From: Wyeomyia smithii
Taxonomy: Eukaryota > Arthropoda > Insecta > Diptera > Culicidae
Reading direction: 5' to 3'
Length of the DNA: 64,000 nucleotides
NCBI RefSeq assembly: GCF_029784165.1
Contig: NC_073696.1
Location: 155,895,220 to 155,959,219 of the forward strand
Shown here: positions 21,501 through 32,640 of the stretch, piece by piece
How the letters are laid out: every line of letters begins with the position of its first letter
How positions within the stretch are numbered: position 1 is the stretch's first letter
Program-made: the position numbers and the translations under genes
Notes under the pieces: generated by a model
What the model saw: the letters and a program-made list of their open reading frames with translations, nothing else
Told to the model about the DNA's origin: nothing
The model's database searches: none

Positions 21501-22103
21501 CCTTCCGGAAATTAGACGGATATTAGAAGAGCTGGTTGATCGGTCTTATACTATCTGTTTTTTGTGGGTCTCCTCTCATTGTTCAATCCCAGGCAATGAA
21601 GAAGCTGATTTACTATCGAAGAGGGGGGCCATAGAAGGAGATACGTTTGAAAGACCGATCACCTGTACCGAATATTTTCACCTGCCCCGACAAACGGCCC
21701 TGGCAAAGTGGCAGGAAAGATGGGATATTGGCGACCTAGGGCGATGGATGCACTCGATCTCGCCCAAAGTGTCTACAAAAGTTTGGTTTAAAGGCTCGAT
21801 TTAACTCGGGATTTTATACGAGTTATTTCGCGCCTAATGTCAAACCATTACATAGCTAACACCCACCTATATCGAATTGGATTAGTCGATACCAATTTTT
21901 GCGAATGTGGAGGGTACGAGGATATCGAACACATTGTCTTCGTATGCCCTGAATATCACAGAGCAAGGAAAAAATTGTTCGATTCCCTCCGGAAACGGAA
22001 TGCACCACCCACAATGCAAGTCCGCGATGCACTTGCCAGCCAAAATGCCAGTTTTCTCATCCCTATATACGAGTTCATTGAAGAAATCAACTATCATATC
22101 TGA
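18519..22103 (+). pseudogene. I-clade ORF2 (endonuclease, RT, RNase H), copy E, inactive
   Basis: The endonuclease starts SIIQWNCRSLIPKLDKFELL; about 40 residues including the catalytic Glu block are deleted at about 18627, then SYGGVLLGIKKCY, LILGDFNSHGMAWG and SSDHLPISV follow. A frameshift occurs at about 19490. RT (19700-20620) has APGPDRIKFNLMK, SYRPIAMLSCIRKLLEKMI and LDITCAFDSV. TGA codons interrupt at 20288-20290 and 20312-20314 (inside GLPQGS). The catalytic box reads LAPDC, not LADD, so one catalytic Asp is lost. Another frameshift occurs near 20622. RNase H (21240-21620) has FFTNGS (Asp to Asn), VAELAAIH, FSDSLSSIEAL and SIPGNEEAD. The C-terminal knuckle is CECGGYEDIEHIVFVC. Confidence 0.85.
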
Positions 22104-22483
22104 ACTCTCTTTCTTTCTCTCTATCCCTTTCTTGCTATCAAAATCTTCATGAACAATACTTATCATTGTTTTTCTTTCTCTATTATTCATCTCAGGTTTT
22201 GATTTCCAAGAGGCAAGGACTCATCATCCCTCAATTTTATTAGTCATATAAGAAGATGTACATATTAATTACAAGTCACATTATTTTGTATTTTTGAATT
22301 GTATTTTTGAAATGTATTTTTAAAATGTATTTTTAAGAAGAAAGAAGAGAGGGTTCTCATTCCAATTTGAGGAGGAGCAGTCGGGTTACAGGCTCTACTC
22401 AAGCTGGCTTTTCCCTACTCCAAAAGCCATTCGGCCCCGTTATGCTTAGCGGTTGGGCCTAAATAAATATTAGAGTTTAAAAA
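22104..22483 (+). other. 3' UTR of element E
   Basis: CT-rich start, then AT-rich DNA with three tandem TGTATTTTTGAA-like units (22288-22338). It ends in a hairpin-like GGCCCCGTTATGCTTAGCGG (about 22432-22452), GTTGGGCCTAAATAAATATT and an A-rich tail. Copy F shares this end at 60540-60625. Confidence 0.7.
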
Positions 22484-22842
22484 AACTAACTTCATAACAA
22501 CTTGATATGTGGTTCAAAAGTTATGGAACGAAAAGAAATTCAGAGACTATTTAAAACTATACCTGCTTTGATAATTTAAATGCGGTTTCGTACTATTTGA
22601 ACGTTCCCGGAATCGCTCGTGATGAAATTGTTAAGCCATTTCTTTTATTTCGCTATTTCTTAAGCACTTACATTACGTCAAATTTCATATTTTATACTTC
22701 AATTACAACATCAATATTTTAGAACCCAAAGAGTGAATATTCTTTTATTGGATTGAAGCGCCCATGTAAATCTATTTTTACAAATAATAAGTTTGAATGA
22801 GAAAGGCTGGCTCTGACCGCTAGGTGGATTAATTTAAGTTTT
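22484..22842 (+). repeat. RepA copy a, second part (3' end)
   Basis: It continues RepA after element E, with the duplicated AACTAACTTCAT. It ends with GAGAAAGGCTGGCTCTGACC and GCTAGGTGGATTAATTTAAG. The closing GAGAAAGGC is the reverse complement of the GCCTTTCTC near the RepA start, suggesting short inverted termini. Confidence 0.7.
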
Positions 22843-25296
22843 CAGTGTAAAACAACCTGATAGGATGAAATACTTGTTATGTTTTGACTATTTTAGTTTT
22901 AAACAATTTAAAACAAGTAAAACTCAATGCCTAATTTCAATATATTATGTGTATGCATGTACCTAAAGTTCATTATATTACAGATGTGAATGCTTCTCAC
23001 ATCTCATGAGCCTACCTGATAAATTTACCTATGAAAATGGTGTTAATGTGTAAGAAAAAATTTACTTTTTTACTCTATAATTCAAATGTTTTATTTTCAA
23101 ACATAATCACTTGGCATCTATTTCTTACCACTACTAAATACAGTAAATATTTTTGGGTCATCTTCTGAACTAGAATATCTTTTAACTGCTATTTGATTAT
23201 TACTTGAAGGTACAAAACTATGAAATTTCTGTGTTCCAGGTATAGGTTATACTTGACTGAATAGTTCTTCTAGTTCCTCTGACATTTTTGTGTACTGTTC
23301 TTTGCATATGTAGCAGAAATTTAATTTAGTTATACATTTGTCTGTTTGTTAAATTGCCCAGTCGTCAAGTTCTCTTGGAGTTTTAATAGTATTTCCGTAA
23401 TCTCGGGCAAGCCTTGCTCTCTTTACCATTCGTTTGAGAGTACCTCCGATTGCGTCACAGGGACCTTTCCCATGTGATGTTGCGAAATAGTGCCACTCTA
23501 CTTCTAATTCATGCCTTAATTTGAAATAACACAGGCTCGCAATTTTTGTTTGTTTTTATAATGAGCAGCTGCTCCATCTGACATAAAAATAATTTTTGAG
23601 AAAATAATTTCCTGTTTCATGAAATTAACTAATTTTGATATGAATAGCTGGGCAGCCACAGTATCATACGTCAAAACTTCTGATATTACATTGAAACTTA
23701 CATTTTCTAATTTACCATCCCTCTTATAATAAATTTCAAATAGATGAATTGTTGCTTGAGAATTATTCCAATGATAACCCTAAGCTGCATTTTGGATAAC
23801 AAATGAGTAATTTTCCGGAAAGGCCCAAATCACAAGAATCTCACCTTCAGCCAACGAATCTTTTCTGTTCTAAGAAATGAAGACTGTAAATGTAAATGAA
23901 GTCATGAGTTATAAGCTTATCAATTTTCCCAACGTAATACTAAATTAATTCGTCAACAGGCTTTATAATGGTTTCCAAGTTGCAACGATCAGTGGTCACC
24001 CACTGCTGAAAAATAATATCTTCGTCAATATTTTCCTCTAATTGTGAAAGAAGTTCTTCTTCGACAGTTTGTTTGGAGGAACATTGCTTGCAAAAACGCA
24101 AATAACAATCTGATTATCTGATTCATATCTGATGTCCTAATAGAAATATTACACAACATTTTTTCCATTATTTCTGCCTGTGATACTACTTTTAAAGTGT
24201 TAGACATTAATTTAACATTTTCGTGTATTGTGCATACACACACGTTATGAGTCGCGGTACTATCAAGAAGTATGCAATGTTTGGTACTATCAAGAAGTAT
24301 GCAATGTTTGTCTGTGTAAATAAAGTAAAACCAATTTCAATACCACTACATGTCTCTTGAAAAATCGTGTACGCCTCTTTGAGAGACATCATTAAAAGAC
24401 GTTCTTGAACATGTTCTTTTTTGTTATTTCGAAGCTCAGACACAAAATCGTTAGTTCTTGGCATAGGTCTACTAATGTCATCATTGTCAAAAAAATCTAT
24501 TACCGATTTTTTATCAATTTCACTGATTCCACGCCCACATTTCGAATTAGGGGTACAAAGTATACCCTGATCTTAAACAAGTGTTTTCATCTGTTTCACT
24601 ATATATGGCGACGCCTCGAATTCCTTCACTATTTTAGCGATGGACCACGATTTTGGTAGCACTGACAATATTTTTACCTGGTCAATCCTGCTTGTAGTAG
24701 GAGCTTTAAATTTCTCCAATAATTGCATAATCATTTCATCATACGTTCCTGCTTAGCCATGTCCGTTGAATCTATGCCGAATATGTTTCGTCGCACTGCC
24801 TGCGTGATCTCCGTAAATTTTTTAACACGATAATCGGTACTTCTCATGCTCCTGGTCGAAATTGGGGAAACTTCCAGAGTTTGCACGATGTTGCGTTCGT
24901 CGCTTTTTTTTTGTGGAACACTTCTGCTATGCGATATTACAGCTTGACAAGAAACACAAATGTGCATCGATTCATCCAGTTGGTGGTCATAACCCATGAA
25001 CCGTATTTTTTCTATTATCGTTGAAGATAAACTGCGTGAACCCTTACGGCTGCACTTCTTATTGACAACAGCTGCACAGTATTTCGAATATTTCAGCCGT
25101 GATATATCTTTTTGATCCAGTCAAAACATCAGCAGCAGCACAGCATGTTCTACAGCGGCCACGTGCTTCACGCAGGATTTTGCTTCCAGCGTCAAAAACA
25201 ACACTCAAACACTGGTTCTATTATTACCTAATTTATTGACATTACACATTTACACAACATCACAAGTATTTCATTCTATCAAGGTGTTAAACACTA
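22843..25296 (-). mobile_element. Element P: DNA transposon-like unit with about 45-bp inverted termini
   Basis: The left end (plus strand) reads CAGTGTAAAACAACCTGATA then GGATGAAATACTTGTTATG. The right end (minus strand) reads TAGTGTTTAACACCTTGATA then GAATGAAATACTTGTGATG. These are inverted and about 80% alike. A single minus-strand broken ORF fills most of the 2.45 kb. It lies between the RepA 3' end and RepB. No clear target duplication was found. Confidence 0.65.
23130..25230 (-). pseudogene. Broken ORF of element P, uncharacterised insect repeat protein, possible transposase
   Basis: On the minus strand the protein can be followed over several frames. An N-terminal Cys-rich part (CVKHVAAVEHAV, MHICVSCQAVI) comes first. 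Next are KILSVLPKSWSIAKIVKEF and NSKCGRGISEIDK, then ISRPMPRTNDFVSELRNNK and EHVQERLLMMSLKEAYTIF (24290-24470). Further on are VCTIHENVKLMSNTLK (24190-24243), IIFQQWVTTDRCNLE (23970-24020), FMSDGAAAHYKNKQK (23555-23595) and VEWHYFATSHGKGPCDAIGG followed by TLKRMVKRARLARDY (23400-23500). I recognise this series from widespread uncharacterised arthropod proteins with SDGAA.HYKN and HGKGPCD..GGT.KR. The conserved Asp residues and the inverted termini make a DDE-like transposase plausible but unproven. Many stops and shifts make it a pseudogene. Confidence 0.6.
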
Positions 25297-25672
25297 AAAA
25301 AAATAATATACCTTGGTTTTAGTTTGCATTGTCATTTTTTATTTTAGATAACAACTTTTTTCCTTAAATATGCTCAGGTTGCGATGTATAAACGAAATGT
25401 AGCCAACAATGTTGTCTTTCACCAAAAAAAATTTTAGCCAATTCGGAGATGACCATTTTTTTAAATCGATGTTTTGTGTTTGAACAGCATTTTTTTTCAG
25501 AGTAGGACTTGATATAAAATTTTTTCCTTATTATTTTACGAAAATTCAGACGATTTCCTAAAAGTTGATTATAGAACACCTTTTGTAGAATTTACCGTTT
25601 TTGAATTATATTGATTTACAAAAAATCGGCAAAAAAAGTTTCGCCCTTTTCAGAAGACAGTTCGGTACATTA
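25297..25672 (+). repeat. RepB copy 2, uninterrupted
   Basis: Its reverse complement matches 6870-7133 plus 7606-7728. It lacks both insertions seen in copy 1, so it serves as the empty-site reference for the inverted arm and for the DNA transposon at 7729-15556. AT-rich and non-coding. Confidence 0.8.
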
Positions 25673-26240
25673 CAAACGAAATTACAGTCCGATTACATTA
25701 AAATTCAATAGGGTGTTATGAGGCAGCTATACTTAATAATTGACACTTATTTTGTGGAAATCGGGTCAGCCATCTCTGAGAAAAGTGAGTGAATTCATGT
25801 AGTCTTCGGAATATGTTCCTTTTCATAGCTAGATTTCACATTTTTAAACATAACAGGTAAAGTAACAGTCCGATTGCAAAACAAATCAATTGGGTCTTAG
25901 GGGGAAACAAGACCTTCCATTTGACACTGTATTTATGAAAATCGGTCCAGTGAGTGAGACTAAACTGTCTCCAAAACACATTTCTTTAAATAACTTTTGA
26001 ACCACATGTTCAATCTTTATAAAATTCAAAAGCTAAAAGTTTTTTAGGTAGCCCGTTCATTTTAAACCAATTTTGTTCAAATCGGTTGTGTAGTTTCTGA
26101 GATAATGCTGTTTCATGATTTTTACATTTTGATACATAACCTCTAAACTAAAAATTCGATTACAATGAAATTTAATAGGGTCTTATGGACAATAAAACCT
26201 TTTATTTGCAATTAATTTAATGAAAATCAGTCCAGCCATC
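25673..26240 (-). repeat. RepA copy b, first part (minus orientation)
   Basis: The reverse complement matches RepA modules (CAGCCATCTCTGAGAAAAGT at about 25771). It is 3'-truncated where it meets RepB and is interrupted at 26240 by element L; it continues at 32406-32602. Confidence 0.8.
26229..26240 (+). repeat. Target-site duplication of element L (left)
   Basis: AGTCCAGCCATC, repeated exactly at 32406-32417 where RepA resumes. Confidence 0.92.
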
Positions 26241-26830
26241 ACATTCGTTGTTTTGCTTTCGTCTCGATTAAATCGAGACTCAATTGATTAAATTGATTGA
26301 GATTAAATCGACGCAAATTGTTTATCTCCGTTTGAGCTCGCAAAATAACAATACACGAGTTATCGTACGGGTGTTTTTTTGTCGATTAGTTCTTGTGTTG
26401 CGCGATAACAATAGCCTGTTGTATATCGGCAGAAACATCTGCACACTGGTAGGGGCAGGCTACCCCGCCAGTGATTCGATACGCAGCTGATATATCAGCA
26501 AGAATAATTCTTCCGCACCGCTGTTACCCCGCTAGCAGCACGGACCACCATACGATCGAGCGAGTGGAAGTCAACTACAAGTGGCATCTACAAGGTCGCG
26601 TGTAAGACACGGCCACTGTGTCACAACACGAAGCTGGATCGTCATTGTTTGTTCTGCGGAGACACTCGATTAATCCAACTATCAGCCGTGAGGTCGTGAC
26701 TTAGACGTTCGGTGAAGTATTACATTTAGAATTTTTACTATAATTATCAATATTATTACTATGTTATAATATTATTATTAATATTATTATTGATATTATT
26801 ATTATTGTTATTATTATTATTATTACTACA

Positions 26831-26865
<35 letters not shown>

Positions 26866-27021
26866 TGTTATTAGTATTAGTATTATTGTCTTTTTTTTTA
26901 TTTGATCCATTGTAGATTGAAAAATTGTTTTTAAAATTTAATATCAACTACTTGAACCCCCCCCCCCCCCATATTCGAATATTTATCGTTTGTGTGCGGT
27001 AGAGCGTAACGCTCCCGCAAA
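26241..27021 (+). other. 5' UTR of element L with ATT microsatellite and C tract
   Basis: I-clade elements carry an internal promoter in this region. An ATT/ATTATTATTG tract spans about 26750-26890, and 14 consecutive C lie at 26957-26970. ORFs across the ATT tract are low-complexity artefacts. Confidence 0.65.
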
Positions 27022-28406
27022 ATGGACGACATGCAGGTGCAACTTTTCCTGGAAGTGGAAACAAACGGGAAAGAAATTGAAATTTCTCCCATCAGCTCAC
27101 CCCTACCTTCCCCTGTGCCCTCCCCTTTGCCAAGTCCTGTACCAAGAGTACCGGAAGTATGGGTAAAAGCTTACCCAGATGCCGCTGGCGGTCCCTACGT
27201 TGTTTTTTTCCGGCCCATAAAGAAGCCTTTGAATATTATTCAAATTGGCAAAGACCTGGCAAAACATTTTTCGGCCGTAACCGAGATTACGAAGGTGAGG
27301 CCGAACAAACTGCGAGTTGTCGTGAGTAGCTTGAAGCAAGCAAACGAAATTGCTGGCTACGAGCTCTTCACGAGAGAGTATCGCGTGTACATCCCTGCCA
27401 AAGATGTAGAAATCGACGGTGTGGTTACCGAGGGGAATCTCACTGTCGATGACATTTTGCGTCATGGAGTTGGCTGTTTTAAAAACCCCTTGATGCAAAG
27501 TGTAAAGATACTGGATTGCAAGCAATTGCATTCAGTATCCATCGAAGAAGGGAAGAAGAAATTCCTCCCTTCGGATTCCTTCCGAGTAACATTCGCCGGA
27601 TCCGCGCTGCCGAACTACGTCCGCTTGGACAGGGTTCGTCTACCTGTACGCCTGTTCGTACCGCGGGTCATGCATTGCCAAAACTGTAAGCAGTTAGGTC
27701 ACACAGCCACCTACTACTGCAACAAGGCACGCTGTAGCAAGTGCGGAGGCAATCATGCTGAGAACGCTTGCAGTGGGGATACTGAAAAGTGTCTTTATTG
27801 CGAGGGAACTCGGCATGACCTTCCGGCATGTCCCACGTACAAACAGCGCGAGGAAAAAATTAAGCGTTCCCTAAGGAACGATCAAAGCGCTCTTTTGCAG
27901 AAATGCTTAAGAGGGCTGAGCCACGCTTGACAGGAAACATCTTTTCCTTCTTGCCAACTGATGAGGGTACATCTGACGATCCCGTCGAAGGGTGTTCCTA
28001 TGCCTTGCCAGAGGGATCTAGGAAGAGGAGAATGCTCAACTCTCCTAATCTTTCTCGCAAAGGTCGTAAGATAACCCCTAGCGGAATGACCAATAAGACA
28101 ACACAAAAAGGAAGCGGTGAAGAAAAACCGAAGCAAGTACCCCCCGGTTTTAATTTCAAATCAAACCAGGAGTACCCACCGCTTCCGGGGGCACCAAAAA
28201 CCCCTCGTGCACCCATTTCTCGATCAGAAGATAAAACAGGGTTCATAAAATTTTCTGATATTGTGGACTGGATATTTAAAACATTCAACATACCAGATCC
28301 CCTACAAAATATTCTTCTTGCCCTTCTTTCTACAGTGAAAACCTTTTTGAAGCAACTAGCAGCAACTTGGCCCCTCATTTCAGCTATTATATCTTTCGAT
28401 GACTAA
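27022..28406 (+). pseudogene. I-clade ORF1 (Gag-like), element L, one frameshift
   Basis: It starts at ATG 27022 (MDDMQVQLFLEVETNGKEIE). An N-terminal Ser/Pro repeat (LPSPVPSPLPSPVP) comes first, then the middle domain (YVVFFRPIKKPLNI, KDVEIDGVVTEGNLTVDDIL, GVGCFKNPLMQSVKILDC). Zinc knuckles follow at 27667-27840: CQNCKQLGHTATYYC, CSKCGGNHAENAC and CLYCEGTRHDLPAC. A one-base loss near 27900 switches frame from ALLQK to MLKRAEPRLTGNIFSF. The C-terminal part ends FSDIVDWIFKTFNIPDPLQN...SFDD with TAA at 28404-28406. It would form RNP with element RNA. Confidence 0.85.
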
Positions 28407-31400
28407 TACGGCGAAAGAGGTTAGGAATTTTTTCACTGTATTATAGTGGAATTGCAGAAGTATCATCCCCAAATTCGATTTATTTTCTTATTTGATGAAT
28501 ACATACAATTGTGACGCATTCGCGCTCTGTGAAACCTTTCTCAATTCGAACGATCAACTCAATTTCCACGATTTTAACATTATTCGTTGAGATCGAGACT
28601 CACACGGTGGAGGGGTACTTTTAGGGATCAAAAAGTGCTATTCTTTTTTCAGAATCGACCTCCCCTCGATCTCGAATATTGAAGTTGTTGCCATTCAAAC
28701 GAATTTGAATGGAAAAGACCTTTGCCTTGTTTCGTTATATATTCCCCCATCCGCGCGGATTGAACAGAGGCAACTCCTTGATATAGCAGAATTGCTTCCC
28801 GCACCTTTTATGATATTGGGAGATTTTAATTCTCACTGTTCGCTATGGGGGTCGCTGTACGACGACAACCGATCTTCTTTAATTTATAACTTGATCGACG
28901 ACTTCAATATGAAACTTTTTAATACTGGGGAAGCGACACGTGTACCTAATCCTCCAGCACGTGAAAGCGTGCTTGACCTATCCCTCTGCTCGACATCACT
29001 AGCGTTAGATTGCCAGTGGAAAGTAATCAACGATCCCCACGGTAGTGATCATCTTCCAATCGTTATATCAATTGCTAATGGTTCAACTCCCCGGAACCCA
29101 ATCAATATTTCCTACGACCTTACACGTAATATTGATTGGAAGCGTTATGAGTCTATTATAGCGGAATCTATCGAGACTCACGAGGAACTTCCTCCGGAGG
29201 AAGAATACGCGTTCTTAGCTGGCTTGATAATCGACGCCGCGACTCAAGCTCAGACGAAACCGATACCCGGGGTAACGATTAGACAGCGCCCTCCCAACAA
29301 ATGGTGGGACAAAGAGTGCTCTGAGCTGTACGTGCGAAAGTCCGCGGCGTATAAGGACTACCGGGAGTACGGCACTGTCAACCTGCTTCGAAAGTACGAG
29401 GCACTGGGCAGGCAGATGAAGAGCTTAGTAAAGGCGAAAAAACGCGGGTACTGGCGGCGGTTCGTAAACGCGTTGTCGAGGGAAACAGCGATGAGCACTC
29501 TTTGGGATACCGCCAGGCGCATGCGGAACCGTGACGTTTCGAATGAGAGTGAGGAGTATTCAGATCGCTGGATACTCGATTTTGCCAAAAAGGTCTGTCC
29601 GGACTCTGTACCGGAACAGAAAACCTTTCGCGACGCGTTTATAGTAACTACGGAAGAGCCTCCATTTTTGATGTTGGAATTTTCAATGGCTCTCCTGTCG
29701 TGCAACAATAAGGCTCCAGGGTTAGATAGAATAAAATTCAACCTGTTGAAGAATCTACCCGACTCTGCAAAAAGACGCTTGTTGAATTTGTTCAACAAGT
29801 TTCTTGAGCTAAATATTGTTCCGCATGACTGGAGGGAGGTAAAAGTCATTGCTATTCGGAAACCCGGGAAACCTGCCTCTGATCACAATTCATATAGGCC
29901 GATTGCGATGCTCTCTTGCCTCCGGAAATTAATGGAGAAAATGATCCTCTTACGGTTAGACAAATGGGTCGAAACAAACGGTTTACTTTCAGATACTCAA
30001 TTTGGCTTTCGCCGGGGCAAAGGGACGAACGATTGCCTAGCGTTACTTTCTACTGAAATTCAAGTCGCATTTGCTCGGAAAGAGCAAATGGCTTCTGCGT
30101 TCTTGGATATTAAGGGGGCTTTTGACTCTGTCTCTGTAGAAGTTTTAAGCGCGAAACTTCATTCGCAGGGACTTTCACCAAATTTGAATAACTTTTTGCT
30201 CAACTTGTTGTCAGAAAAGCATATGTATTTCTCACATGGCGATTCGACAACTTCCCGAATTAGTTACATGGGCCTTCCCCAGGGCTCATGTTTAAGTCCT
30301 CTCTTATATAATTTTTACGTCAATGACATCGATGAATGTCTTGCAAATTCATGCACGCTAAGGCAACTTGCAGACGATAGCGTTGTAGCCATTACTGGTA
30401 GCGAGGCTAGCGATCTGCAAGGACCATTGCAAGATACCTTAGACAATTTGTCTGAATGGGCTCTTAAGCTGGGTATCGAATTCTCTCCGGAGAAAACTGA
30501 GTTGGTCGTTTTTTCTAGGAAGCATAACCCAGCTCAGCTGCAGCTCGTACTAACGGGTAAAACGATCTTTCAGGTTTTAGTCGATAAATATCTCGGGGTC
30601 TGGTTCGACTCTAAATGCACCTGGGCTTGTCATATTAGGTATCTGACACGAAAATGCCAACAGAGGATTAATTTTCTTCGTACGATTACCGGAACCTGGT
30701 GGGGAGCCCACCCAGGAGACCTTCTGAGGTTATACCAAACAACAATACTGTCAGTTCTTGAGTACGGTTGTTTCTGCTTTCGCTCCGCTGCGAACACGCA
30801 TATTTAGAAACTAGAAAGAATACAATATCGTTGTTTGCGTATTGCCTTGGGTTGCATGCAGTCGACCCATACGATGAGTCTTGAAGTGTTAGCGGGTATT
30901 CTTCCGTTGAAACATCGTTTTTGGAATCTCTCTTACCGGTTGCTAATTCGATGCACAGTTATGAACCCATTAGTAATTGAAAATTTCGAGAGGTTGGTCG
31001 ACCTTCAATCTCAATCCAGATTTATGACTTTATATTTTGACTATATGGCTCAAGATATTAATCCTTCATCATACGATTCCTCCAATGTCGCACTTTTAGA
31101 TACTTCTAATAATGCTATATTCTTCGACACCACCATGAAACAAGACATTTCTGGTATCCCGGATCAATTGCGACCCCAAGAGATCCCTAAGATTTTTTCC
31201 AATAAGTTTAAACATGTTAGTTATGATAAAAGGTTTTACACTGACGGATCTAATCTAGATGAGTCCACTGGCTTCGGTGTTTTCCACGAAAATTTTACCG
31301 CCTCCTACAAACTCGATGCTCCTGCTTCCGTGTACGTCGCAGAACTTGCTGCTATTCAGTACTCTCTTGGAATCATCGAAACCCTACCCATAGACCACTA

Positions 31401-32083
31401 CTTCATCTTCACAGATAGTCTCAGTGCCATTGAGGCTCTGCGATCGATGAAGCCTGTGAAGCACACCCCGTATTTCCTGGGGAAAATACGGCGGTTTTTA
31501 AGTGCTTTAACAGATAAAAATTACCGGGTTACCTTAGCGTGGGTCCCTTCTCATTGCTCGATTCCGGGTAATGAAAAGGCTGACTCTTTAGCTAAGGTGG
31601 GTGCTATTGATGGCGATATTTATGAAAGACCAATTGCTTATGATGAATTTTATAGCATTTTGCGTCAGAGAACACTCAACAGTTGGCAATCATCATGGAA
31701 CTCAGATGAACTGGGACGGTGGCTACATTCCATTTTTCCTAAGGTATCGACGAAAGCATGGTTCAAAGGGGTTGGATGTAGGTCGGGACTTCATTCGCGT
31801 GATGTCCAGACTTATGTCCAATCACTACACGTTAAACACGCATCTCTTTCGTATAGGGCTTGTAGACAGTAATCACTGCGTTTGTGGCGATGGCTACCAT
31901 GACATCGAGCATGTTGTTTGGTCGTGTGCCGAATTCTGTGATGTTAGGTCCGAGCTTATAGATTCCCTCCGGGCCCGAGGAAAACAACAGAACGTACCCG
32001 TTAGAGACATTCTGGGAAGCGGTGATCTCCAGTACATGACACAACTGTACTGTTATTTGAAAAAGACTGACATTAAAATTTAA
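28399..32083 (+). pseudogene. I-clade ORF2 (endonuclease, RT, RNase H, zinc knuckle), element L
   Basis: The probable start ATG at 28399-28401 overlaps the ORF1 stop (ATGACTAA). The frame-1 lesions are TAG 28444-28446 (in L-WNCRS), TGA 28588-28590 and TAG 30808-30810, plus a frameshift near 31770. The endonuclease has WNCRSIIPKFD, CETFLNSND, HGGGVLLGIKK, ILGDFNSHCSLWG and GSDHLPIV. RT has APGLDRIKFNLLK, NSYRPIAMLSCLRKLMEKM, QFGFRRGKGTNDCL, FLDIKGAFDSV, GLPQGSCLSPLLYNFYVND and an intact catalytic LADDS. RNase H keeps all acidic residues (FYTDGS, VAELAAI, FTDSLSAIEAL, SIPGNEKADSLAK). The C-terminal knuckle is CVCGDGYHDIEHVVWSC. All catalytic residues survive although the frame does not. Confidence 0.88.
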
Positions 32084-32405
32084 TATTCTTTTGTCTATTT
32101 GTCAGAATCCCCGTATACGAAGCTGGAGACACGAACACGAAGAGCCTAAATTTATGTTCAAAAAACAAAAAAGAACACCAGTCGAAACACAAATAGATCG
32201 TATATCTTAATTAGTTTTAAGCAAGAATTGTATTTCCCTCCTCTCACCTTAAATCCCCACTAGCTCGTAGTCGGCCGCGAGAATAAATAAAAGGCCTCCC
32301 TCTTTTCCCTGCTAACGTAGAATTAATACGAATTGTACTTGGCTCAGTAAAACAGAAAATGTATCGTGCCGTGTCAAATAAACTAATTTTAAACTATAAA
32401 CTATA

Positions 32406-32602
32406 AGTCCAGCCATCTCTGAGAAAAGTGAGTGAGAATAAAAATCTGCACATACACACACACATACACACACACACACACACAGAAAATGCTCAGCTCG
32501 TCGAGCTGAGTCGAGTGATATATGCCATTCGGCCCTTTGGAGCACTTTTATATCTTCGGTTTTTCAAGTGATTGCTATACCTTTCCAGGAGAAAGGCAAA
32601 AA
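32406..32602 (-). repeat. RepA copy b, second part (5' end), with CA-rich tract
   Basis: It resumes after element L and runs to the RepA 5' terminus. A CA microsatellite lies at 32451-32484. Confidence 0.8.
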
Positions 32603-32640
32603 TATATCTTTTTTGCCTTTCTCCTAGAAAGGTATAGCAA
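32570..32640. repeat. Head-to-head junction of two RepA 5' ends
   Basis: ATTGCTATACCTTTC...GAAAGGCAAAAA is followed, after TATATC, by TTTTTTGCCTTTCTCCTAGA and AAGGTATAGCAAT. The two termini form a near-perfect palindrome of about 30 bp per arm. Confidence 0.8.

Larger units (their letters stand above)
16628..22483 (+). mobile_element. I-clade (MosquI-like) LINE, copy E, full length
   Basis: The element is 5,856 bp, bounded by a 12-bp exact target duplication that splits RepA. It has a 5' UTR (16628-17114), ORF1 with CCHC knuckles, ORF2 (endonuclease, RT, RNase H, C-terminal knuckle), and a 3' UTR with a terminal A-rich tail. The presence of RNase H with a CCHC ORF1 places it in the I clade; MosquI is the Aedes family I recall with this layout. 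Copy F (47172-60625) is a close relative with the same 5' end (CATTGCTTATTCGGCAGCCG). Confidence 0.85.
26241..32405 (+). mobile_element. I-clade LINE, element L, full length and well preserved
   Basis: The element is 6,165 bp within RepA copy b, with an exact 12-bp target duplication. It has a 780-bp 5' UTR, ORF1 (27022-28406), ORF2 (28399-32083), and a 322-bp 3' UTR ending in a TAAACTATAAACTATA tail. It belongs to the same clade as E and F but to a different family: the proteins align end to end with roughly 50-60% identity by eye, and nucleotide identity is low. It has only a handful of disabling changes. Confidence 0.88.

Noticed and set aside
26759..26947. Asn-rich minus-strand ORF
   Set aside because: It is the ATT microsatellite in the element L 5' UTR.
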